Shown here one piece after another: positions 43,518-52,716 of a stretch of 64,000 bases of DNA. The number at the start of each line of letters is the position of its first letter. Position 1 is the stretch's first letter. Source of the DNA: Pseudonocardia sp. N23 (GTDB lineage Bacteria > Actinomycetota > Actinomycetes > Mycobacteriales > Pseudonocardiaceae); assembly GCF_002583555.1 (NCBI RefSeq), contig NZ_BEGX01000114.1, forward strand, positions 215,689-279,688. The letters run 5' to 3'. Under the pieces are notes generated by a model. That model searched no databases, was not told the origin of the DNA, and saw nothing but the letters and a program-made list of their open reading frames with translations. A program made the position numbers and the translations under genes.

Positions 43518-46138
43518 GATGCGGGCAGCGCCTCGAGGCGTGCGGTGACCCGCGTGATGTCGGCGGCGGCGGCCTCCCGGCGCGCGCGGATGCCGTCGAC
43601 GATGTCGGCCGGGGCCTTCTCGGTGAACCTGGGGTTCCCGAGCTTCTTGTCGGCCGCGTCGAGCTCCTTCTGCGCGGCGGCGAGGTCGCGGCCCAGCCGG
43701 GCCCGCTCTGCGGCGACGTCGATCGCCCCCGAGGTGTCGAGCTCGACGTGGGTGTTGCCGATCTCGACGGTCGCCGTCGGCGAGAAGTCGTCGCCCGGAA
43801 GGTCGAGGCGGGTGAGGAACCGGACCGCGCCCTCGTGGCCGCCGAGGCCGGCCGCGTCGAGGCCGACGAGCCGCGCGGCGACCGATCGCCGGTCGGGCAG
43901 GCCCTGCTCGGTGCGGAACCGGCGGACCTCTGTGATGAGCCGCTGCACGACCAGGACCCGCTCGGTGGCCGCCGGATCGGGCGCGAGGCCCGCGTCGGCG
44001 GGCCACGGGGAGACGACGACGGACTCGCCGCCGGTCAGGCCCGTCCAGAGTGCCTCGGTGATGAACGGGGTGATCGGGTGCAGCAGCCGCAGCAGGGCGT
44101 CGAAGACGTGCCCGAGGACCGCCCGGGTGTGTGCGGCGGTGGTGCCGGCCGTGTCGGCCAGCTGGGGCTTGGCCAGCTCGAGGTACCAGTCGCACAGCTC
44201 GTCCCACGTGAAGTGGAACAGCCCCTCGGTGGCCTTGGCGAACTGGAAGTCCTCCAGCAGCGCGTCGGTCTGGTCGCGGACCTGGTGCAGACGCCCGAGG
44301 ATCCAGCGGTCGGCGTCGGTGAGCTCGGCGGCCGGGGGCAGCCCGGCGGCGGCGTCGGCACCGTTGGCGACGGCGAAGCGGGTGGCGTTCCACAGCTTCG
44401 TCGTGAAGTTGCGCGACGCCGCGACCCACTCGTCGGACAGCGACATGTCGGTGCCGGGGTTGGAGCCGCGCGCGATGGTGAAGCGCAGCGCGTCGGCACC
44501 GTAGGCGTCGATAAGCTCCAGCGGGTCGATGACGTTGCCCTTGGACTTCGACATCTTGCGACCGTGCTCGTCGCGGATCAGCCCGTGCAGGTAGACGTGC
44601 TCGAACGGGCTCGCGCCCATCGCGTACGTCCCGAACATCATCATCCGGACGACCCAGAAGAACAGGATGTCGTAGCCGGTGACCAGCGCGGACGTCGGGT
44701 AGTAGCGCTCGAGGTCGGCCGTGGAGTCGGGCCAGCCGAGCGTGGAGAACGGCCACAGACCCGAGGAGAACCAGGTGTCGAGGACGTCCTCGTCCTGCCG
44801 CCAGCCCTCGCCGGTCGGCGCCTCGTCGTTCGGGCCGACGCAGACGGTCTCGCCGTCGGGGCCGTACCAGACCGGGATGCGGTGGCCCCACCACAGCTGC
44901 CGGGAGATGCACCAGTCGTGCATGTTGTCGACCCAGTCGAAGAACCGCGACGACATCTCCGGCGGGTGGATCGTGGTCTCTCCGCTGCGGACGGCGTCGC
45001 CCGCCGCCTTCGCGATGGTCTCGACGCGGACGAACCACTGCAGCGACAGCCGCGGCTCGATGACGGCGCCGGTGCGCGAGTCGTGCCCGACGCTGTGCAG
45101 GTAGGGGCGCTTCTCGGCGACGATGCGGCCTTGCGCGCGCAGCTCCTCACGGACAGCCTCGCGCGCCTCGAACCGGTCCATGCCGTCGAACCGGGTGCCC
45201 GTGCCCGCGATGCGACCCGACTCGTCCATGATCGTCGGCATCGGCAGGTCGTGGCGGCGGCCCATCTCGAAGTCGTTCGGGTCGTGCGCCGGGGTGATCT
45301 TGACCGCGCCGGACCCGAACGCCGGGTCGACGTACGGGTCGGCGACGACGGGGATGTCGCGGCCGGTGATCGGCATCCGGATCGTGGTGCCGACGAGGTG
45401 GGCATAGCGCTCGTCGTCCGGGTGGACCGCGACCGCGGTGTCGCCCAGCATCGTCTCGACGCGGGTGGTGGCGACGACGATGGAGGCGTCGCCGTCGCCG
45501 TAGCGCATGGAGACGAGCTCGCCCTCGACCTCCTTGTGGTCGACCTCGATGTCGGAGATCGCGCTCTGCAGCGCGGGTGACCAGTTGACCAGGCGCTCGG
45601 CCCGGTAGATCAGCCCGTCGTCGAACATCCGCTTGAAGACGGTCTGGACCGCGCGCGACAGCCCCTCGTCGAGGGTGAAGCGCTCGCGCGACCAGTCGAC
45701 CCCGTCGCCCAGGCGCGTCATCTGGCCGAGGATCGCGCCGCCCGACTCGGCCTTCCACTCCCAGACGCGCCGGACGAACTCCTCGCGGCCCAGCTCACGA
45801 CGGGACGGCTCGCCCGCCTCGGCCAGCCGGCGCTCGACGACGCTCTGCGTCGCGATGCCCGCGTGGTCCATGCCGGGCAGCCACAACGTGTCGTAGCCCT
45901 GCATCCGGCGGCGGCGGGTGAGGATGTCGATGAGGGTGTGGTCCATCGCGTGGCCCAGGTGCAGGCTGCCCGTGACGTTGGGCGGCGGGATCGCGATGCT
46001 GTAGGCCGGGGCGTCCGACGTCGGATCGGCCTGGAAGTACCCGCGATCGACCCACCGCTGGTACATGCCGCCCTCTACCTCGCCCGGGTTCCACTTGGCG
46101 GGCAGGTCGGACGTGCGCGGTGGGAGGGTCTCGGTCAC
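43514..46138 (-). CDS. valS: valyl-tRNA synthetase
   Basis: The 874-residue class I synthetase has the HIGH-type motif in [22 protein letters not shown] in [10 protein letters not shown], the editing domain ([21 protein letters not shown]) and a C-terminal coiled-coil ([29 protein letters not shown]). The GTG at 46138 ([18 protein letters not shown]) is preferred over an upstream ATG at 46165. It charges tRNA-Val and edits misacylated threonine. No T-box or other leader motif was seen. It is coupled to folC. Confidence 0.97.
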   Translation of the reverse strand: MTETLPPRTSDLPAKWNPGEVEGGMYQRWVDRGYFQADPTSDAPAYSIAIPPPNVTGSLHLGHAMDHTLIDILTRRRRMQGYDTLWLPGMDHAGIATQSVVERRLAEAGEPSRRELGREEFVRRVWEWKAESGGAILGQMTRLGDGVDWSRERFTLDEGLSRAVQTVFKRMFDDGLIYRAERLVNWSPALQSAISDIEVDHKEVEGELVSMRYGDGDASIVVATTRVETMLGDTAVAVHPDDERYAHLVGTTIRMPITGRDIPVVADPYVDPAFGSGAVKITPAHDPNDFEMGRRHDLPMPTIMDESGRIAGTGTRFDGMDRFEAREAVREELRAQGRIVAEKRPYLHSVGHDSRTGAVIEPRLSLQWFVRVETIAKAAGDAVRSGETTIHPPEMSSRFFDWVDNMHDWCISRQLWWGHRIPVWYGPDGETVCVGPNDEAPTGEGWRQDEDVLDTWFSSGLWPFSTLGWPDSTADLERYYPTSALVTGYDILFFWVVRMMMFGTYAMGASPFEHVYLHGLIRDEHGRKMSKSKGNVIDPLELIDAYGADALRFTIARGSNPGTDMSLSDEWVAASRNFTTKLWNATRFAVANGADAAAGLPPAAELTDADRWILGRLHQVRDQTDALLEDFQFAKATEGLFHFTWDELCDWYLELAKPQLADTAGTTAAHTRAVLGHVFDALLRLLHPITPFITEALWTGLTGGESVVVSPWPADAGLAPDPAATERVLVVQRLITEVRRFRTEQGLPDRRSVAARLVGLDAAGLGGHEGAVRFLTRLDLPGDDFSPTATVEIGNTHVELDTSGAIDVAAERARLGRDLAAAQKELDAADKKLGNPRFTEKAPADIVDGIRARREAAAADITRVTARLEALPAS

Positions 46139-46180
46139 GCTGTCAAGTCTACGAGCCCGGCACATCCGGTTTCCGGCGGC

Positions 46181-46912
46181 TCACACCCGGGGCAGCAGGG
46201 CCGTGTGCAGGTGGTCGAACCCCAGGACCGGGCCGAGCGCCCGACGGCCGATCAGCTGCGGGTCCAGGGCTCTGACCTGCCCGGACGTGGGTTCGTAGAC
46301 GTGCCAGTACCCGTCGTCGCGGGCGCTGAGGGCCAGGCAGTAGTGCCGGGGCACCGCGGTGCCGACGAGCAGCGGCACCGGCCTGCCGACGGCCAGGGCG
46401 GCGCCCACCTCGTCGACGAGCGGACCGACGTCGTGCGCCGAGCTGTCGTCGACGAGCCGCACCCGGTACCGCCCGGCGGCCGGGACGTTGCGGGTGAGCC
46501 AGCGGACCATGGCCCACGGCGTCGTGCCCAGCGCCTGCGGCCACAGCCGGTTGGTCTCGCGGTGGACCTGCTTCTGCCGGGCGTCGTAGCGGGCACCGAA
46601 GCCGCGCCGGATGCCGCCGACGACCGGGTCCGGCCCGTCGGGCTCCAGCCGTGCCAGCTCATCGGGCGCCGCCCACGCCGCGAGCGCGACGAGCACGGCG
46701 CTGCCGCACGTCGTCCCGTCGACCTGGTCGAGACGGACCCCGCCGCGGCGCTGCTCCCCCGGCTCGTCGTCCAGCAGCGGGCGTCCCGGGATCGCCAGGG
46801 GCCGCACCGTCTCCCCGGCCACGGCCGGGCCCACGGACGCGGTCATCGCCGCCCGTGGCGCACCACCGAGAAGCGCCTGCACCCGGCGCCCGAACCCCGA
46901 GATCGTCCGCAC
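46181..46912 (-). CDS. C39-like cysteine peptidase homologue
   Basis: The 243-residue protein has Q63 and C69 in LDQVDGTTCGSAVLVALAAW, the oxyanion-hole glutamine and nucleophile pattern of papain-like C39 peptidases. H190 in VPRHYCLAL and E207 in VYEPTSGQ sit where the catalytic histidine and acid would be (the acid is usually Asp/Asn). No signal peptide or membrane helix is visible, so it is probably cytoplasmic. It lies upstream of valS on the same strand, 42 bases away, and 39 bases from the divergent split-barrel gene. Its substrate is unknown; I know no characterised member. Confidence 0.6.
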   Translation of the reverse strand: MRTISGFGRRVQALLGGAPRAAMTASVGPAVAGETVRPLAIPGRPLLDDEPGEQRRGGVRLDQVDGTTCGSAVLVALAAWAAPDELARLEPDGPDPVVGGIRRGFGARYDARQKQVHRETNRLWPQALGTTPWAMVRWLTRNVPAAGRYRVRLVDDSSAHDVGPLVDEVGAALAVGRPVPLLVGTAVPRHYCLALSARDDGYWHVYEPTSGQVRALDPQLIGRRALGPVLGFDHLHTALLPRV

Positions 46913-46951
46913 CCGGGGAATCTATCCCGGGCGTCCGGGGTTTCGGCGGGG

Positions 46952-47398
46952 ATGAGCAGCAGCACCGACGCCGCGCCGGCAGTCCTGTCCCCCGAGGTCG
47001 TCGACTTCCTGTCCACCGGCACCCGCACCGGCATCCTCGCGTTCACCGCCGCTGACGGGCGCCCGCTGGCCGCGCCGGTGTGGTTCGTCGTCGAGGACGG
47101 GGCGCTCGTGTTCAACACGGGCGCCGCCACGGCCAAGGGCCGCGCGCTGGCTCGCGACCCACGGGTGACCCTCGTCGTCGACGTCGCCGAGCCGCCGTTC
47201 GCGTTCGTGCAGGTCCAGGGCGTCGCCGAGACCAGCGAGGATCCCGGCGAGCTCGTCCGCACCGCGACCGCGCTCGGCGCCCGCTACATGGGCACCGACC
47301 GTGCCCAGGAGTACGGCCGCCGCAACGGCGTGCCCGGCGAGCTGGTCGTGCGCCTGCGCCCGACCAAGGTCATCGCGCACATGGCGGTCGCGGGCTGA
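46952..47398 (+). CDS. split-barrel flavin/F420-dependent oxidoreductase (PPOX class)
   Basis: The 148-residue protein has the FMN/F420 split-barrel pattern: VVDFLSTGTRTGILAFTAADGRPLAAPVWFVVEDGALVFNTG, GRALARDPRVTLVVDVAEPPFAFVQVQGVAE and a C-terminal LVVRLRPTKVIAH. This is the PPOX class F420-dependent group, which in actinobacteria reduce or bind small molecules with F420. The ATG at 46952 has GGCGGGG upstream. Divergent from the peptidase-like gene with only 39 bases between starts. Whether the cofactor is FMN or F420 cannot be decided from sequence. Confidence 0.85.
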   Translation: MSSSTDAAPAVLSPEVVDFLSTGTRTGILAFTAADGRPLAAPVWFVVEDGALVFNTGAATAKGRALARDPRVTLVVDVAEPPFAFVQVQGVAETSEDPGELVRTATALGARYMGTDRAQEYGRRNGVPGELVVRLRPTKVIAHMAVAG

Positions 47399-47707
47399 CT
47401 AGCCGCGCTCCGCCTGCTCGTCGGCGGCGACGCCGCGCTCGGAGTCGGCGTCCCAGCCCTCCGCCAGCCTGCTCACGACGCCGGCGAAGTCGTTGGTCGT
47501 CACGGTCAGGTCGGCGGCCCGGCCCGCTGCCAGGCCCAGGAGGTACGCGGTCACCGGGGCGGCCGGGCGGCTGACGCCGTGGGCCACGTCGGCGGTCAGG
47601 TCGAGGATCCGGTCGACGAGTGCGTCCGCGTCGACGGCGTCCTCCAGCCCCAGCTCCCGGCGCACTGCGGTGACCCACTCGGACATGGCCTTCGAATCGT
47701 CGCTCAC
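47399..47707 (-). CDS. DUF6457 small protein
   Basis: The 102-residue protein has SEWVTAVRRELGLEDAVDADALVDRILDLTADVAHGVSRPAAPVTAYLLGLAAGR, which matches the helical DUF6457 family. In other actinobacteria these are found beside, or fused to, molybdenum-cofactor guanylyltransferase (MobA) genes; no mobA is visible here, so its partner is elsewhere or missing. It ends one base after the convergent PPOX gene stop. A second start at MSEWV is possible. Confidence 0.75.
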   Translation of the reverse strand: MSDDSKAMSEWVTAVRRELGLEDAVDADALVDRILDLTADVAHGVSRPAAPVTAYLLGLAAGRAADLTVTTNDFAGVVSRLAEGWDADSERGVAADEQAERG

Positions 47708-47735
47708 GCCCGGAACCTACCCACAGGGCCTGCGC

Positions 47736-48345
47736 TCACACCCGGGCGCCGACGGGGTCCTCGGCGAGGCCGGCACTGCGCGTGTCGCTCACCAGCAGCG
47801 ATGCGACCGTGCTGACCACGGCGACGAACGCCGGGTAGAGGCCGACGGCGAGACCTCCGAACGTCGGGACCGGCTGCGTCGCCAGCAGCGGGGTGACCGC
47901 GCCCGCCCAGCACCCCGGCGAGGTTGTAGGCCATGGCGGCGCCCGTGTAGCGGTAGCGCGTCGCGAACAGCTCGGGCAGCTGCCCACCGACCGGCCCGTA
48001 GGCGATGCCGACGACCCCGAGCACCAGGGACAGTCCCGACCCGAACCCCCACGGCGTGCCGATGCCGAGCACCGGGAACGCGATCAGCCCCAGGACGACG
48101 GCGAGCACCTCGCCCCACGGGAACAGTACTGGTGACGCAGACCACTCAGGTGCCCGAACAGGTACGACTCGGACATGGAAGCCCGCGACGAAGCAGATCG
48201 ACGACACGAGCGTCGCCCAGCGCGGCCCGTTGCGGTCGACACGCGTCCCGAACACCGCCGCCGACAGTCCCAGCATCACCCTGCCCAGCTGGAACGGCAG
48301 CGAGCTCGCGACACCGGAGATGTTCAGGCCCTTCTCCAGCGGCAA
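47736..48345 (-). pseudogene. frameshifted MHS-family (MFS) transporter remnant
   Basis: The C-terminal half of a metabolite:proton symporter is recognisable in two frames. One frame reads FGSGLSLVLGVVGIAYGPVGG, QLPELFATRYRYTGAAMAYN and LAGVLGG. The other then continues AVTPLLATQPVPTFGGLAVG, LYPAFVAVVSTVASLLVSDT and RSAGLAEDPVGARV to a stop at 47736. One extra base (or loss of two) near 47900-47910, in a GC run, joins them. Upstream text (SGVASSLPFQLGRVMLGLSAAVFGTRVDR, VLAVVLGLIAFPVL) is increasingly degraded, and the N-terminal six helices are missing. This is a decaying gene, not a sequencing slip alone. Confidence 0.75.
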
Positions 48346-48430
48346 GACGGCGCGGCGGATGTCCGGCCACGGTCGCGGGCAGTCCCGTGTCGGGCTCGGG
48401 CCTCCGGGTCGGGCGTGATTGGCTCGGACC

Positions 48431-49600
48431 ATGACGTTCCCCCTCGACGGCATCCGCGTCGTGACGTTCGACCACGCCGTGTCCGTCCCCTACGCCGGGC
48501 GGCTGCTCGCCGACCTGGGCGCCGATGTCGTCAAGGTCGAGCGGCCCGGCGGCGACTTCGCCCGCTTCTACGACACGGCGGCGGGCGACGTCTCCTCCTA
48601 CTTCGCATGGATCAACCGCGGCAAGCGGTCCGTCGTGCTCGACCTCAAGTCACCGGCCGGGCTCGCGGCCGCGCACCGGCTCGTCGACACCGCCGACGTC
48701 GTGCTCGCCAACCTCGGCCCCGGCGCCACCGCCCGGCTCGGCCTCGACGGCGACACCCTCCGCGCCCGGCTCCCCCGGCTCGTCACCTGCGAGCTGACCG
48801 GCTACGGCGACGGCGGACCCGCTGCCGGCCGCAAGGCCTACGACGCCCTCATGCAGTCCGAGGCAGGGCTCCTCGAGCTCACCGGCGACGGTCCCGTCAC
48901 CGCCCGCGCAGGCATCTCCGTCGCCGACATCGCCGCCGGGGTACAGGTCCACGCCGCCGTCCTCGCCGCGCTGCTGCACCGCGAGCGCACCGGCGAGGGC
49001 GCCACCCTGCGCATCTCGCTGCTCGAGGCGCTCACGGAGTGGATGCACCAGCCGATGCTCTACGCGCTGGGCACCGGCGCGCCGCCCCCGCGCACCGGCG
49101 GGCACCACCCCTCGATCGCCCCCTACGGGCCGTTCCTCTGCGGCGACGGCGTCTCGGTGCACCTGGCCGTCCAGAACGAACGCGAGTGGGCGCGGCTGTG
49201 CGCCGTCGTCCTCGGCGACGCGACCCTGGCGACCGACCCCCGCTTCACGACGGTGCGCGGCCGCGTCGCGGACCGGGACGCGCTGCACCACGAGATCGAC
49301 CGCCGCCTGGCGACGATCACCGCCGAGCGGGCCGGCGAGCTGCTCGACGAGGCCGACATCGCCTGGACCCGGGTCGGGCTGGTCGCCGACCTGCCCGCGC
49401 ACCCGCAGCTCGTCGCCCGGGACCGGTGGCGCCCGGTGGCCGTCCCCGGCGGCGCGACGGTGCCGATGGCGGTGCCGCCCGTCGACTCCTCGGCCTGGCC
49501 CGCCCCCGACGGCACCGTCCCCGCCCTCGGCGCCCACACCCGCGAGGTGCTGACGGAGCTGGGCTACAGCGGCGCCGACCTCGACGCCCTCGCCGACTGA
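48431..49600 (+). CDS. class III (CaiB/BaiF) CoA-transferase
   Basis: The 389-residue protein has the class III start LDGIRVVTFDHAVSVPYAGRLLADLGADVVKVERPGGDFAR. The catalytic aspartate is D138 in KAYDALMQSEAGL. RISLLEALTEWMHQPMLYALG and the C-terminal AHPQLVARDRW follow family pattern. Such enzymes move CoA between organic acids in degradation pathways, through aspartyl-CoA intermediates. The ATG at 48431 is preferred over a TTG four codons upstream. It stands divergent from the dead transporter, which may once have imported its substrate. Donor and acceptor acids are unknown. Confidence 0.92.
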   Translation: MTFPLDGIRVVTFDHAVSVPYAGRLLADLGADVVKVERPGGDFARFYDTAAGDVSSYFAWINRGKRSVVLDLKSPAGLAAAHRLVDTADVVLANLGPGATARLGLDGDTLRARLPRLVTCELTGYGDGGPAAGRKAYDALMQSEAGLLELTGDGPVTARAGISVADIAAGVQVHAAVLAALLHRERTGEGATLRISLLEALTEWMHQPMLYALGTGAPPPRTGGHHPSIAPYGPFLCGDGVSVHLAVQNEREWARLCAVVLGDATLATDPRFTTVRGRVADRDALHHEIDRRLATITAERAGELLDEADIAWTRVGLVADLPAHPQLVARDRWRPVAVPGGATVPMAVPPVDSSAWPAPDGTVPALGAHTREVLTELGYSGADLDALAD

Positions 49601-49610
49601 CGGCTCGCGC

Positions 49611-49657
49611 GCAACCTCACTGCTGCGAATCCGCCCGTCGACAGCAGTGAGGATTGC
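49611..49657. terminator. long imperfect hairpin after the CoA-transferase gene
   Basis: GCAACCTCACTGCTG (49611-49625) is the reverse complement, with one bulged base, of CAGCAGTGAGGATTGC (49642-49657). The 15-bp stem begins 11 bases after the stop. Likely a terminator; the AT-containing outer arm is unusual for this genome. Confidence 0.6.
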
Positions 49658-49736
49658 GGCCGACCTTCCGGGCCCGACCGTCCGGGCACACCGGTGGGCG
49701 GCAGGCTCCGGCCGGTCGCAGGGCCCGGACAGCAGA

Positions 49737-49764
49737 ACGCCGGCCCCCTGCAAGGGGCCGGCGT
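49737..49764. terminator. hairpin after clpX
   Basis: ACGCCGGCCCC and GGGGCCGGCGT form a perfect 11-bp stem with loop CTGCAA, 16 bases beyond the clpX stop. Strong termination of the clp transcripts is expected. Confidence 0.8.
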
Positions 49765-49780
49765 CCGGCAGTTCGTGAAC

Positions 49781-51061
49781 TCAGGCGGAGCGGTCGCGCC
49801 GCTCCCGGCGCGGAGGCTGCCGGGGCACGATCGTCGGGTTGACGTTGCTGCGGACGGTCTCCTCCGTCACCACGACCTTGGCGACGTCGTCGCGGCTCGG
49901 GATGTCGTACATGACCGACTGCAGCACCTCCTCCATGATCGCGCGCAGCCCACGGGCACCGGTCCCGCGCAGGATGGCCTGGTCGGCGACCGCCTCGAGC
50001 GCGTCGTCGGTGAACTCCAGCTCCACGCCGTCCATCTCGAACAGCTTGCGGTACTGCTTCACCAGCGCGTTGCGAGGCTCGGTCAGGATCTTGACCAGGG
50101 CCTCCTTGTCGAGCGAGGTCACCGAGGCCACGACCGGGAGCCGGCCGATGAACTCCGGGATCAGCCCGAACTTGATGAGGTCCTCGGGCATCGTGTCGCC
50201 GAAGCTCTCCGACGACTCGAGCTCGTTCTTCGACCTGATCTCCGCGCCGAAGCCCAGACCACGGCGGCCCACCCGGTCACCGATGATCTTCTCCAGGCCT
50301 GCGAAGGCACCGGCCACGATGAACAGCACGTTCGTCGTGTCGATCTGGATGAACTCCTGGTGCGGGTGCTTGCGGCCGCCCTGCGGCGGGACGCTCGCGG
50401 TGGTGCCCTCGAGGATCTTCAGCAGCGCCTGCTGCACCCCCTCGCCGGAGACGTCGCGCGTGATCGACGGGTTCTCCGACTTGCGGGCGATCTTGTCGAC
50501 CTCGTCGATGTAGATGATGCCCGTCTCGGCACGCTTGACGTCGTAGTCCGCCGCCTGGATCAGCTTCAGCAGGATGTTCTCGACGTCCTCGCCGACGTAC
50601 CCGGCCTCCGTGAGCGCGGTCGCGTCGGCGATGGCGAAGGGCACGTTGAGCAGCTTGGCCAGCGTCTGCGCGAGGTAGGTCTTGCCGCAGCCCGTGGGCC
50701 CCAGCATCAGGATGTTCGACTTCGCGAGCTCGACGCCGTCGCCGTCGGCTCCGCGCGCCTTGTCGCCGGCCTGGATGCGCTTGTAGTGGTTGTAGACCGC
50801 GACCGACAGCGTCCGCTTGGTGCCGGACTGGCCCACGACGTACTGGTCGAGGAAGTCGTGGATCTCGGCGGGCTTGGGCAGCTCGTCGAGCTTCACCTCA
50901 CCGGCCTCGGCCAGCTCTTCCTCGATGATCTCGTTGCAGAGATCGATGCACTCGTCGCAGATGTAGACGCCTGGACCCGCGATCAGCTTCTTGACCTGCT
51001 TCTGACTCTTCCCGCAGAAGGAGCACTTGAGGAGGTCACCGCCGTCACCGATGCGTGCCAT
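49781..51061 (-). CDS. clpX: ClpX unfoldase subunit of ClpXP protease
   Basis: The 426-residue AAA+ unfoldase has an N-terminal zinc domain (C13, C16, C35, C38 in LLKCSFCGK...[10 protein letters not shown]), Walker A GPTGCGKT (121-128), Walker [12 protein letters not shown], the pore loop GYVGED and the ClpP-docking loop region [15 protein letters not shown]. It recognises and threads substrates into ClpP. The ATG at 51061 ([13 protein letters not shown]) is the family start. The 159-base gap from clpP2 holds two hairpins, so clpX may have its own promoter. Confidence 0.98.
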   Translation of the reverse strand: MARIGDGGDLLKCSFCGKSQKQVKKLIAGPGVYICDECIDLCNEIIEEELAEAGEVKLDELPKPAEIHDFLDQYVVGQSGTKRTLSVAVYNHYKRIQAGDKARGADGDGVELAKSNILMLGPTGCGKTYLAQTLAKLLNVPFAIADATALTEAGYVGEDVENILLKLIQAADYDVKRAETGIIYIDEVDKIARKSENPSITRDVSGEGVQQALLKILEGTTASVPPQGGRKHPHQEFIQIDTTNVLFIVAGAFAGLEKIIGDRVGRRGLGFGAEIRSKNELESSESFGDTMPEDLIKFGLIPEFIGRLPVVASVTSLDKEALVKILTEPRNALVKQYRKLFEMDGVELEFTDDALEAVADQAILRGTGARGLRAIMEEVLQSVMYDIPSRDDVAKVVVTEETVRSNVNPTIVPRQPPRRERRDRSA

Positions 51062-51220
51062 GAGTGCAGACCCCAGTCCCATCCGGCACACCACGCGGTG
51101 TGCCCGCTCGTGACGGTACCTGCCGAGCACGCTTCCCGGGGAGCGTCGAAACGCTCCGATCGGGAAACGGCTCGGCAGACGGTCGTGTCGGGGCCCCGGA
51201 GGACCCCGCCGACGGCTGTG

Positions 51221-51850
51221 TCAGCCGACGGCCGAGAGCTTGCGGCTCTGGATGATCTCGTCGACGATCCCGTAGTCCTTGGCCTCGGGGGCAGTGAGGA
51301 TCCGGTCGCGCTCGATGTCCTCGTGCACCTGCTCGGGCGTACGCCCGCTGTGCTTGGCGAGGGTGGCCTCGAGCAGCCGCCGCATCCGGGTGATCTCCGC
51401 AGCCTGGATCTCCAGGTCGGACACCTGGCCGTAGAAGCCCTCGGTGGCCGGCTGGTGGATCAGGATCCGGGCGTTCTGCACCGCGAGACGGCGGCCCGGG
51501 GTACCGGCGGCGAGCAGCACCGCGGCGGCCGACGCCGCCTGCCCGAGGCAGACGGTCTGGATGTCGGGCCGGATGAACTGCATCGTGTCGTAGATCGCCA
51601 TCAGCGACGTGAACGACCCGCCGGGCGAGTTGATGTACATGCTGATCTCACGATCGGGGTCCGCGGACTCCAGGCACAGCAGCTGCGCCATGACGTCGTT
51701 GGCCGACGCGTCGTCGATCTGCACGCCGAGGAAGATGATGCGCTCCTCGAACAGCTTGTTGTACGGGTTCGACTCCTTGACCCCGTAGCTCGTGCGCTCG
51801 ACGAAGGAGGGAAGCACGTAGCGGGAGCTGGGCATCTCGAAGCGACTCAC
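51221..51850 (-). CDS. clpP2: ATP-dependent Clp protease proteolytic subunit 2
   Basis: The 209-residue serine protease has the nucleophile in [18 protein letters not shown], His in [12 protein letters not shown], and the acid in [45 protein letters not shown] and [18 protein letters not shown] match mycobacterial ClpP2. Its start overlaps the clpP1 stop by 4 bases, so the two are made together and should form the mixed ClpP1P2 barrel known in actinobacteria. Confidence 0.97.
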   Translation of the reverse strand: MSRFEMPSSRYVLPSFVERTSYGVKESNPYNKLFEERIIFLGVQIDDASANDVMAQLLCLESADPDREISMYINSPGGSFTSLMAIYDTMQFIRPDIQTVCLGQAASAAAVLLAAGTPGRRLAVQNARILIHQPATEGFYGQVSDLEIQAAEITRMRRLLEATLAKHSGRTPEQVHEDIERDRILTAPEAKDYGIVDEIIQSRKLSAVG

Positions 51851-52509
51851 TTGGCACTCCCGTTCCCGTTTGCCGCGGCGGCGTCGGGCAGCTGCCCGGC
51901 CCGCGAGATCACGTGGTCGACGAAGCCGTACTCGAGGGCCTCCTGCGCGGAGAACCAGCGGTCGCGGTCGAAGTCGGCCGTGATCTTCTCGACGGTCTGG
52001 CCGGTGTGGCTCGCGATCAGCTCGGCCATCTCACGCTTGTGCCGGCGGAACAGCTCCGCCTGGATGGAGATGTCCGACTCGGTGCCACCGACACCCGCGG
52101 ACGGCTGGTGCATGAGGATCTGGCAGTGCGGCAGCGCGAAGCGCTTGCCGCGCGTGCCCGCCGACAGCAGGAACTGGCCCATCGAGGCGGCCAGGCCCAT
52201 CGCATAGGTGGCCACGTCGCACTCGATGAACTCCATCGTGTCGAAGATGGCCATGCCCGCGGTCACCGAACCGCCGGGCGAGTTGATGTACAGCGCGATG
52301 TCGGCGTGCGGGTCCTCGGCCGACAGCAGCAGCATCTGCGCCGCGATCCGGTTCGCGATGTCGTCGTCGACCTGCTGGCCGAGAACGATGATCCGCTGCT
52401 GGAGAAGTCGCTCGTAGACGGAGTCCGACAACGTCATCGACGCCGTGGCTCCACGGCGCATCTCCTGCGGCAGGCCCGCGGAACGCGGGCCGCTGTCCTC
52501 GTGGCTCAC
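51847..52509 (-). CDS. clpP1: ATP-dependent Clp protease proteolytic subunit 1
   Basis: The 220-residue protease has [10 protein letters not shown]-like [35 protein letters not shown], nucleophile [33 protein letters not shown] and [23 protein letters not shown], matching mycobacterial ClpP1. The GTG at 52509 is chosen because GAGGAGG stands 4-5 bases upstream; later ATGs would remove a ~25-residue leader that is processed anyway in this family. Expression is probably driven by ClgR through the box at 52679-52692. Confidence 0.95.
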   Translation of the reverse strand: MSHEDSGPRSAGLPQEMRRGATASMTLSDSVYERLLQQRIIVLGQQVDDDIANRIAAQMLLLSAEDPHADIALYINSPGGSVTAGMAIFDTMEFIECDVATYAMGLAASMGQFLLSAGTRGKRFALPHCQILMHQPSAGVGGTESDISIQAELFRRHKREMAELIASHTGQTVEKITADFDRDRWFSAQEALEYGFVDHVISRAGQLPDAAAANGNGSAK

Positions 52510-52640
52510 GAGCCCTCCTCGACGGTCGTTCGTTGCTGAGCCTGCAGGCTCAATCACGTCATTCCTGCCTTCTGGTCCGTACCCGGCTCGTGTACCCGGT
52601 CGGCCCCGGGCGTCCGGGGTGGACCGTGTCGCCGACCCTA

Positions 52641-52666
52641 CGCGGACGCCGGGACCGGCGTCCGCG
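52641..52666. terminator. hairpin after tig
   Basis: CGCGGACGCCGG and CCGGCGTCCGCG form a 12-bp stem around a GA centre (a few inner bases unpaired), about 50 bases beyond the tig stop. It would end tig transcripts before clpP1. Confidence 0.75.
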
Positions 52667-52678
52667 TTCGGGCAGGTT

Positions 52679-52692
52679 GTTCGCTGTGGGCG
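52679..52692. promoter_or_regulatory. ClgR-like operator upstream of clpP1
   Basis: GTTCGC-TGTGG-GCG matches the GTTCGC-N5-GCG motif I recall for ClgR, the activator of clp genes in Streptomyces and relatives. It lies 170 bases before the clpP1 start, between tig and clpP1. The tig terminator hairpin stands between box and gene, so the clpP1 promoter must lie downstream of or around that hairpin. Confidence 0.6.
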
Positions 52693-52716
52693 CACCGGGC
52701 GCCCGCGGCACGACGA

